From assembly GCA_963798075.1 (NCBI GenBank), contig CAWCRU010000002.1, positions 1-64,000 of the forward strand: a stretch of 64,000 bases of DNA. The letters run 5' to 3'. Positions 58,205 to 64,000 of this stretch are shown piece by piece. A model generated the notes under the pieces. That model saw nothing but the letters and a program-made list of their open reading frames with translations. It searched no databases and was not told the DNA's origin. Every line of letters starts with the position of its first letter. Position 1 is the stretch's first letter. Source of the DNA: DATAOG01 sp963798075 (GTDB taxonomy: Bacteria; Pseudomonadota; Alphaproteobacteria; Geminicoccales; Geminicoccaceae). The position numbers were made by a program, and so were the translations under genes.

Positions 58205-58663
58205 CTAGAAGCGGATGCGGGCGCCGAGCTTGAGGACCTGCGCGCCGATCGTGCGCCCGTCGGCGCCATCGCCCTCGTCGACGACCACCCGGTAGGACGG
58301 CACCAGCGAGAGGCCGGCCGCCGGGTCGAGGTCGATGCCGACCTCGCCAAAGAGAGGCGGCGCGTCGCCCGGGCTGCGCCCCGCAGGCGAGGTCCGGCCG
58401 ACATGCAGGTCGAGGTGCACCCGGCGCTCGCCCGCGGGCGGCGCCAGGCCGCCATGCCCCGCCTCGGCGCGGTGGGCCTCGCTGACGGCCGCCGGATCGG
58501 CCACGCCCATGACCTGCGGCGTCACATCGAGGCTCAGATGGCGCTGGCCGTGAGCCGCCGCAGCGTCCGCCGGCTGCTGGCCGGCCGCACGGGGCTCGGC
58601 CGCCAGGCAGGCGCTCGAGACCGCAAGCGCGGCAGCCACCACGAGCAGCGGCCAGGACGACAT
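58205..58663 (-). CDS. Exported protein of unknown function, possible outer-membrane strand end
   Basis: A 152-residue protein with a signal peptide (MSSWPLLVVAAALAVSSACL, cleavage near AAEPR). The mature part is Pro/Gly/Asp-rich with alternating strands (HLSLDVTPQVMGVADPA, RRVHLDLHVG, FGEVGIDLDPAAGLSLVPSY). It ends LGARIRF, and a terminal Phe is common in outer-membrane barrels. The length is too short for a full barrel. No family recognised. Confidence 0.6.
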   Translation of the reverse strand: MSSWPLLVVAAALAVSSACLAAEPRAAGQQPADAAAAHGQRHLSLDVTPQVMGVADPAAVSEAHRAEAGHGGLAPPAGERRVHLDLHVGRTSPAGRSPGDAPPLFGEVGIDLDPAAGLSLVPSYRVVVDEGDGADGRTIGAQVLKLGARIRF

Positions 58664-58842
58664 CGACTGGTTCCCAACCTCGGATCGGATCGGAGCCTCT
58701 CGGACCGCGCGAGCCTCGAGAGTTCCGGGGTGGATTAGCCCGATCGGCGGCCGATGGCCAGCCTTGGAATCGGCTGCGACGTCGTTTCGCGCCCACTTGC
58801 GACCGCATTGCCACAGTCCGCCGCCGGCTGCTAAACCATGGG

Positions 58843-59442
58843 TTGCCGCTCGCCACCGGGGCCGAGTGCGCCGCGCGAGCCGGGGCCTTGCTGTTCACGA
58901 TCGGCCACTCCAACCACGCGCTCGAGCCCTTCCTCGGCCTGCTGCGCCGCCACGGCATCGAGAGGGTGGCCGACGTCCGCTCGCGCCCCTTTTCCCGGTT
59001 TGTGCCGCATTTCTCCAAGCCTGCGCTGGCGGCGCTCCTGGCCGAGGCGGGGATCGGCTACCTCTATCTGGGCGAGCGGCTGGGCGGCAGGCCAGGGCCG
59101 GGCAAGGCGCCGGCGGCGGCGGCGGACTACGCCAGCCGGGTGCGTCAGCCGGACTTTCGCGCCGGCATCGAGCAGCTGCTCGCAGCAGCCCGCGAACGCC
59201 GCGTCGCCATGCTCTGTCGCGAGCGCGATCCGCTGGAGTGCCACCGCCTGCACCTCATCTGCCGCTACCTGAAGCCGCTGGCGGAGCCCATTCGACACAT
59301 CTTGCCGGACGGCGACATCGAGGCGCAGGATGCGACCGAGCGCCGCCTGCTCGAGCGGGTCGGCGCCGCGCAGGGGCTGCTGTTCGAGGCCGGCCTGCCT
59401 CTTGAGCGGGCCTATGAGCAGTGGTGGCAGCGGGCGCGTTGA
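58843..59442 (+). CDS. DUF488-family protein
   Basis: About 199 residues. LLFTIGHSNHALEPFLGLLR and VADVRSRPFSRFVPHFSKPA are the N-terminal DUF488 signature. YLYLGERLGGRP and VAMLCRERDPLECHRLHLIC, with the conserved Cys-His, follow. The family is found in many bacteria, sometimes beside DNA-repair or defence genes; its function is unknown. The start is uncertain: TTG 58843 opens the frame, TTG 58888 would begin directly at LLFTIGHSNH, and no ATG or GTG is suitable. Confidence 0.85.
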   Translation: MPLATGAECAARAGALLFTIGHSNHALEPFLGLLRRHGIERVADVRSRPFSRFVPHFSKPALAALLAEAGIGYLYLGERLGGRPGPGKAPAAAADYASRVRQPDFRAGIEQLLAAARERRVAMLCRERDPLECHRLHLICRYLKPLAEPIRHILPDGDIEAQDATERRLLERVGAAQGLLFEAGLPLERAYEQWWQRAR

Positions 59443-59535
59443 GCCGCCTGTCGCGACCTGCGCACGCGATCGCCGATCGATTGTCATAGGGCGCCGCTAG
59501 CTTCACCGCCGCACCGATCCCTTGGGAGCGCGACC

Positions 59536-61146
59536 ATGGCCCTGATCCGGCCCAGCTTTGCGACCTTGTCCCGGCGGGGCCTCCTGCAGCGTTCGGCACT
59601 GGCGGGCGGCGGTCTGCTCGCGGGCTCGCTGGTGCCGGTGCGCGGGCTCGCCCAGGCGACCGCGCCGGCGGTGATCACGAACGACCGGATGCGGCCGAGG
59701 CTGCCGTCGGGCGCGCAGACCGGCGATCTCGCGGGCGACCGGGCGATCCTTTGGGCCCAGGCCGACCGGCCGGCGCGCATGCTGGTCGAATGGGCGACCA
59801 CCGAGAGCTTCGCCGATGCGCGGATGGTGCCGGGTCCGGCCGCGCTCGAGGATGCCGACTTCACCGCCAAGCTCGACCTCGACGGGCTGCCGGCGGGCCA
59901 GCGCGTCTTCTACCGCGTGCGCTTTGCCGACCTCGCCGATTGGAAGCTCGTGAGCGAGCCGGTCGCCGGCAGCTTCTGGATGCCGCCCGCCGCCCGCCGG
60001 AGCATCCGCTTCGTCTGGTCGGGCGACACCGGCGGCCAGGGCTGGGGCATCAACCCGGACTGGGGCGGCATGAAGATCTACGAGGCGATGCGCGAGGTCG
60101 AACCCCTCTTCTTCATCCATTCCGGCGATGTGATCTACGCCGATGGCCCGTTCGCGGCCGAGCAGCCATTGCCGGACGGCGGCATCTGGAAGAACCTCAC
60201 GACCGAAGCGACCGCCAAGGTCGCCGAGACGCTGGCCGAGTTCCGCGGCAACTACGCCTACAACCTGATGGACGCCAGCCTGCGCCGCTTCAACGCCGAG
60301 GTCCCGATGCTCGCGCAATGGGACGATCACGAGGTCTCGAACAACTGGTACCCGCACGAGGACCTCGCGAGCGACCCCAAGAAGGCCGCCTACAAGGTGA
60401 CGAGCGTCGATTTGCTGGCAGCGCGCGCCGCCCAGGCCTTCTTCGACTACGTCCCGATCCGCGAGCACCCGCTCGAGCGCAGGCGGGTCTATGGCGCCTT
60501 CGCCTATGGCCCCTCGCTCGAGGTCTTTCGGCTCGACATGCGCTCCTACCGCGGGCCGAACACGGCCAACGATCAGACCGAGCCCGGGCCCGACACCGCG
60601 TTCCTCGGTGCGACCCAGGTGCGCTGGCTGCAGCAGGCGCTGCTCGCCTCCGAGGCGACCTGGAAGGTGATCGCGGCCGACATGCCGATCGGCCTCGTGG
60701 TGCCCGATGGCGAGCTGTTCGAGGCGGTCGCGGGCGGCGACGGGCCGGCGCGCGGCCGCGAGCTCGAGATCGCGGGCCTGCTCCGCTTCATCCGCGACGC
60801 CGGGATCCAAAACGTCGTCTGGCTGACCGCGGACGTGCACTATACCGCCGCCCACTATTACGACCCGAATGCGGCCCAGTTCCAGGAGTTCGCCCCGTTC
60901 TGGGAGTTCGTCTCGGGGCCGCTGAATGCCGGCACCTTCGGGCCGAACCCGCTCGACGACACCTTCGGCGCCAAGGTCGTGTTCCAGAAAACGCCGCCCG
61001 CGGGCCAGACCAACCTGGCGCCGTCTGCCGGCCTGCAGTTCTTCGGCCAGGTCGATATCGACGGCGAGAGCGAGGTCATGACCGTCACTCTCAAGGACCT
61101 GGCCGGCGCCAGCCTCTTCACCCGGGAGCTGACGCCGGCGGCCTAG
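59536..61146 (+). CDS. phoD: Alkaline phosphatase D (PhoD) family, Tat-exported
   Basis: A 536-residue phosphodiesterase/phosphatase. The N-terminus has a twin-arginine signal (LSRRGLLQRSALAGGG) for folded export. The PhoD N-terminal domain is followed by the calcineurin-like metal centre: VWSGDTGGQGWGIN, FFIHSGDVIYADGP, AQWDDHEVSNNW and WLTADVHYTAAHYYDP. Relatives use Ca/Fe and release phosphate from phosphodiesters; expression usually follows phosphate starvation, though no pho box was identified. GGGAGCG precedes the ATG. Confidence 0.93.
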   Translation: MALIRPSFATLSRRGLLQRSALAGGGLLAGSLVPVRGLAQATAPAVITNDRMRPRLPSGAQTGDLAGDRAILWAQADRPARMLVEWATTESFADARMVPGPAALEDADFTAKLDLDGLPAGQRVFYRVRFADLADWKLVSEPVAGSFWMPPAARRSIRFVWSGDTGGQGWGINPDWGGMKIYEAMREVEPLFFIHSGDVIYADGPFAAEQPLPDGGIWKNLTTEATAKVAETLAEFRGNYAYNLMDASLRRFNAEVPMLAQWDDHEVSNNWYPHEDLASDPKKAAYKVTSVDLLAARAAQAFFDYVPIREHPLERRRVYGAFAYGPSLEVFRLDMRSYRGPNTANDQTEPGPDTAFLGATQVRWLQQALLASEATWKVIAADMPIGLVVPDGELFEAVAGGDGPARGRELEIAGLLRFIRDAGIQNVVWLTADVHYTAAHYYDPNAAQFQEFAPFWEFVSGPLNAGTFGPNPLDDTFGAKVVFQKTPPAGQTNLAPSAGLQFFGQVDIDGESEVMTVTLKDLAGASLFTRELTPAA

Positions 61147-61184
61147 CCGGGTGAAGCGCCGAAGTGCCGGTCGCGCGCGGGCGC

Positions 61185-61925
61185 TCACAGCAACTGGGTG
61201 TCGATCAGGCCTAGGGTTCTCTTCACCCTGGTCCAGAGCGGATAGCGGCGCAGCTCCGGCAGGTACCTGGGCTCGGTGTCGTCCTGGCGCGCAAGGCAGG
61301 AGCTCGCGAACTCGACGCCGAGCGGCCGGTCGGTTGCCTCGTCGGTCGCGACCTCGGTCAGCTGGCAGACCTGCAATCCTTGGCGCAGGCTGGTCACGAT
61401 CGCGTTGGCGCAGCTCTCCAGCCGCCTGATCTCGGCGAAGTGCTCGTCATCGAGGTCTTTGCGCAGCGCCGTCATGTCCCGCTCCTCGAGGATCTGCCGG
61501 TTGTGCTCGAGGAGGCTGTCGACGGGGACCGAGCTGCGCTTGAGGGCGCTCAGTTCGAAGACGTAGGATGCGTGGCTGCCAGGCTCCCTGGCCTCCGAGT
61601 CCGGCGCGCCGAAGCCCATCATCCGGGCGGCGGAGGGTAACATCTCGCCGAACAGGTTGACAAAGCGGATGCCGGATTCCCGGCCCTCCTGCGGACTGAA
61701 ATCGCGAAAGGTGAGCGAGCAGAGCGGCTCCCGGATCTCGTTTTGATCGGAGATCACGTAGAATTGCCCGGGGACCGCGCTGTTCAACTGTGCGGCTTCG
61801 ATCCAGCCGAAGTGGTCGAGGGCATCGCTATATGAGGCACCTCCCAGGAATGACGACAGCGCCGTGACGCCGCCTACTGCGATCGTTGCGAGCGCCACGA
61901 ACTTGTTTTTGAGCATCTCGAGCAT
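61185..61925 (-). CDS. Membrane-anchored protein of unknown function
   Basis: A 246-residue protein with one N-terminal hydrophobic helix (FVALATIAVGGVTALSSFLG) and a soluble, presumably periplasmic, remainder. Segments such as WIEAAQLNSAVPGQFYVISD, LCSLTFRDFSPQEGRESGI and ANAIVTSLRQGLQVCQLTEV look like a folded domain with three to four cysteines. No family recognised. Base and codon use are slightly less GC-rich than neighbours. It lies just downstream of the micropeptide gene on the same strand. Confidence 0.7.
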   Translation of the reverse strand: MLEMLKNKFVALATIAVGGVTALSSFLGGASYSDALDHFGWIEAAQLNSAVPGQFYVISDQNEIREPLCSLTFRDFSPQEGRESGIRFVNLFGEMLPSAARMMGFGAPDSEAREPGSHASYVFELSALKRSSVPVDSLLEHNRQILEERDMTALRKDLDDEHFAEIRRLESCANAIVTSLRQGLQVCQLTEVATDEATDRPLGVEFASSCLARQDDTEPRYLPELRRYPLWTRVKRTLGLIDTQLL

Positions 61926-61999
61926 GGCTCAGGGACTCCTGCAATGCCGACGGGCGGGCGGCCGCAGCCGTCGCCATCGGCAACCCATCCGCGCCCGCC

Positions 62000-62119
62000 T
62001 TACCTCGGGCAACAGACGCCACGGCCACAATCGGCGTAGTCCGGGGGACAGGCGTTGGCGGGGCTCGCCGCCAGTTGCAGCAGGGTGCAGGCGAGCAACA
62101 AGATCATAATCGCGCGCAT
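62000..62119 (-). CDS. 39-residue secreted Cys-rich micropeptide
   Basis: MRAIMILLLACTLLQLAASP followed by ANA is a complete signal peptide. The predicted mature peptide is CPPDYADCGRGVCCPR: 16 residues with four cysteines in the pattern C-x6-C-x4-CC. AGGAGACAGAGCC upstream of ATG 62119 is a good ribosome site. Four cysteines in 16 residues suggest two disulphides or metal binding in the periplasm. Similar C-P-x-x-Y-x-D-C-G motifs occur in small exported peptides of unknown function. Chance is possible but the combination is persuasive. Confidence 0.6.
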   Translation of the reverse strand: MRAIMILLLACTLLQLAASPANACPPDYADCGRGVCCPR

Positions 62120-62249
62120 GGCTCTGTCTCCTAATGCCTTGACAGTGAGCTTCACGGATCTCGTCATGATAGGGGGATGCACGATCCCCGGTTGTGACGC
62201 GCTTCACAAAGAAGCCACTAATGATTTATGGGAAGCAGGCCGGATCCGC

Positions 62250-62684
62250 TCAGCGCTGCCAGCCGTCCTCCGAGTACCGGATACCCGTGCGCCAGCCGTC
62301 GATCGCCGCCCGCACGTAGGGCACCATGTTGGTAGGCAGCGCGTCGAGCGGGAACCAGGCGAGCTGATCGCACTTGTCCGGCTCGAGGTTGTGCGGCGTG
62401 CCCGACCAGCTCAGCGCCTCGAAGAACAGGCCGATCCGCTCGTCGCGCGTGCAGCGGTGCACGACGTGGGCAAAACGGAGGTCATCCGGCCGGATCACGA
62501 GCCCGGCCTCCTCGGCGGCCTCGCGGCAGAGCGCTGCGCGCGCGGTCTCGCCGCCGTCCATGTGACCCGCGACCACGCTGTAGTTGCCGTCTTCGTAGCC
62601 GGTGTTGAACCGGCGGAGCAGCAGGATCCGGTTCTCTTGGACCAGGAACAGATGGACTTCCGGGATCAACCTGAAGCGTTGCAT
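62250..62684 (-). CDS. Nudix hydrolase
   Basis: A 144-residue hydrolase of nucleoside-diphosphate-linked compounds. The Nudix box GHMDGGETARAALCREAAEE continues AGL and fits Gx5Ex7REUxEExGU exactly. RILLLRRFNTGYEDGNYSVV precedes it. The substrate is unresolved (for example damaged dNTPs or ADP-ribose). ATG 62684. Divergent from osmC, about 100 bases away. Confidence 0.93.
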   Translation of the reverse strand: MQRFRLIPEVHLFLVQENRILLLRRFNTGYEDGNYSVVAGHMDGGETARAALCREAAEEAGLVIRPDDLRFAHVVHRCTRDERIGLFFEALSWSGTPHNLEPDKCDQLAWFPLDALPTNMVPYVRAAIDGWRTGIRYSEDGWQR

Positions 62685-62791
62685 GCGGTCTCCATGGCAT
62701 TGACATGATGATGATGAGTTGCGCGCGCCGGCCGATCGGTGCGACCTTCAGGCGGTGTAGCCCCTGACCACCGGCGAGAGAAGGCATGGCG

Positions 62792-63298
62792 ATGGATGCA
62801 AGCGCGCTCAAGGAATTGCAGGCGCCGTTCAAGGAGCGTTATCGGGAGGCGCCCGCGACGGCGCTGATCACGCTCAAGGCCGAGGGCGCGATCGGCGAGG
62901 GGGTGACCTGCTCGGTGCAGACCGGCAAGGCGCTGATCGAGGCCGGGCTGCATCCGGCAACCGGCGGCTCGGGCCTCCACGCCTGCTCGGGCGACATGTT
63001 GCTGGAAGCGCTCGCCGCCTGCGCCGGCGTCACGCTGAATGCGGTCGCGACCGCGCTCGCGATCCCGGTCCGCAGCGGCAAGGTGAAGGTCGAGGGCGAC
63101 CTCGACTTTCGCGGCACGCTCGGGGTCGCCAAGGACGCGCCGGTCGGCTTCAAGGACATTCGGCTGCGCTTCGAGCTCGACAGCGACGCCAGCGCGGACC
63201 AGCTCGCGACCCTGATCAAGCTCACCGAGCGCTATTGCGTCGTCTATCAGACGCTTCGCAACCCGCCGCCGGTCGCGATCGCCGCCGGCGGCGGCTGA
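62792..63298 (+). CDS. OsmC-family protein
   Basis: A 168-residue OsmC/Ohr-fold protein. GGSGLHACSGDMLLEALAAC holds the first reactive Cys region, and AACAGVTLNAVATAL the second conserved Cys. FKDIRLRFELDSDASADQL and LTERYCVVYQTLRNPP complete the fold. OsmC proteins reduce organic hydroperoxides using paired thiols; this subgroup is not specifically assigned. ATG 62792 is spaced seven bases from AAGG; ATG 62786 is too close to it. Confidence 0.88.
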   Translation: MDASALKELQAPFKERYREAPATALITLKAEGAIGEGVTCSVQTGKALIEAGLHPATGGSGLHACSGDMLLEALAACAGVTLNAVATALAIPVRSGKVKVEGDLDFRGTLGVAKDAPVGFKDIRLRFELDSDASADQLATLIKLTERYCVVYQTLRNPPPVAIAAGGG

Positions 63299-63320
63299 GC
63301 GGCCGGCCTGCCGCCCGCGG

Positions 63321-64000
63321 CTATTTGCCGGCCCACGAAGCGGGGTCGGCTGCCGGGCCGAGCACGCTCAGCTTCGAGTGCGGCAGGTCGGTCTGATCCT
63401 CGATCCTGACCTCGATCAGGCCGGGGCCGTGCTTGTTCTCGGGGTCGAAGGCAAAGCGCGCCTCACGGCGCTCCCGCGGCCCGATCGCGTAGACCGACTT
63501 GCCCGCGGTCGGCGCGCCCGGCTCAAGGTCCAGAAGGTCGAGCAGGGTCGGATAGAGATCGATCAGCTGGGTCGGCGTGTCGACGATCCGCAACGGCCCG
63601 CGCGCGCCCGGCCGCTTGACCAACAGGAGCGCGTTGAGCGACGAGCGCAGCATCTCGTCGCTGGCGCCGAGGGTCGTCGACTTGCCGGCGGGCGCTGCCT
63701 GGTCCACGAACCCCACGCCGTGGCCGGTGTCGGCATGGACGACGATCGTCGCCTGATCGTAGCGGCCGAGCCGCCTGAGATGGTCGAGAAAGGCGACCAC
63801 CAGCCGGACCGCGCAGCCCGCCTGGTCGACATAGGCCTCGATCCGCTCCCGCTTCCCGGGCTTCGAGCGGCCGACGTAGTTGCAGCTGCGGTCGAGCACG
63901 AACGGCCCATGCGGCAGCGCAGCGTGGGCGTAGACGTACTGGCCGTTCGGCGCGCGCAGATCCTCCTCGCGCACCAGCCGGCGCAGCATCATCAGGCCGG
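63321..64000 (-). CDS. Sulfatase/alkaline-phosphatase-fold protein, C-terminal part
   Basis: The gene runs off the right edge; about 226 C-terminal residues are seen. VVAFLDHLRRLGRYDQATIV, VHADTGHG (metal-binding D-x-G-H, replacing the usual DHG), LLLVKRPGARGP and DTPTQLIDLYPTLLDLLDLE match the sulfatase fold. AHAALPHGPFVLDRSCNYV suggests the lipopolysaccharide phosphoethanolamine transferase/sulfatase branch with exported catalytic domains. The catalytic formylglycine or Thr region is outside the window. Confidence 0.8.
   Translation of the reverse strand, partial: GLMMLRRLVREEDLRAPNGQYVYAHAALPHGPFVLDRSCNYVGRSKPGKRERIEAYVDQAGCAVRLVVAFLDHLRRLGRYDQATIVVHADTGHGVGFVDQAAPAGKSTTLGASDEMLRSSLNALLLVKRPGARGPLRIVDTPTQLIDLYPTLLDLLDLEPGAPTAGKSVYAIGPRERREARFAFDPENKHGPGLIEVRIEDQTDLPHSKLSVLGPAADPASWAGK

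Noticed and set aside
61155..61185. Terminator hairpin AGCGCC/GGCGCT between the phoD and minus-strand stops
   Set aside because: Only six pairs with a loop of about 19 bases and no T-run; it overlaps a stop codon and is not convincing.

Overview
The window is high-GC DNA with dense, short-spaced genes and many four-base ATGA overlaps. Its gene content fits an alphaproteobacterium, probably Rhodospirillales-like. Indicators are pyrB followed by a dihydroorotase-like gene without metal ligands, two DUF1127 proteins, a DUF1223 protein, a DUF2270 membrane protein, a Tat-exported PhoD phosphatase, propionyl-CoA carboxylase genes, and a perfect CtrA-type TTAA-N7-TTAAC site. I see no rRNA, phage structural genes, integrase, transposase or CRISPR array. 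This is ordinary chromosome carrying several small accessory insertions.

Layout. 0-7 kb: a partial HerA-like ATPase, a transaldolase, two secreted proteins, a very divergent PEP-carboxylase-family protein and a short-chain dehydrogenase. 7-15 kb: two tRNA-Arg genes (CCU and CCG anticodons) flank glpD, a solitary CoxL-like molybdenum subunit and toxin-antitoxin genes; pyrB and a dihydroorotase-like gene follow. 15-22 kb: a small membrane protein, a homocysteine S-methyltransferase, a cupin, two DUF1127 proteins, a nucleotidyltransferase-DUF1488 fusion under paired palindromes, an FAH-family hydratase, VapBC and an HD phosphohydrolase. 22-32 kb: a WYL regulator and a propionyl-CoA carboxylase locus. 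In that locus pccA and pccB are separated by an emrAB-type efflux operon, its TetR regulator and three related Phd-type antitoxin genes. 32-48 kb: a large SAM-cyclase-ATPase-TPR regulator, a patatin-like protein lacking its catalytic residues, a peptidase, envelope proteins, cspA, a GST, hydrolases, dioxygenases and an FKBP isomerase. 47-64 kb: an ECF sigma/anti-sigma pair, CysQ-like phosphatase and PmbA, a MazEF-like pair, EamA, a UbiD decarboxylase, a 700-bp non-coding region with a long hairpin, a CtrA site and a twelve-unit 19-bp repeat array, then transporters, DUF488, PhoD, a 39-residue Cys-rich secreted peptide, Nudix, OsmC and a partial sulfatase.

Working together. Gene pairs read as units by overlap or close spacing: pyrB/pyrC', emrA/emrB with divergent tetR and twin operators, sigma/anti-sigma, cysQ-like/pmbA, and the toxin-antitoxin pairs. 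pccA and pccB presumably make one enzyme although they are split by about 5 kb.

Reliability. At least nine single-base indels break otherwise well-conserved genes (HerA-like twice, a small membrane protein, the methyltransferase, pccA twice, one vapC, the patatin-like gene, piuC). Almost all are one extra base. I read these mainly as residual sequencing error and annotated each such gene as one unit across the frameshift. The strongest candidates for undescribed biology are the nucleotidyltransferase-DUF1488 gene with its twin 30-bp palindromes, the hairpin/CtrA/19-bp-repeat region, the in-frame joining of the efflux pump to an antitoxin, and the Cys-rich micropeptide.
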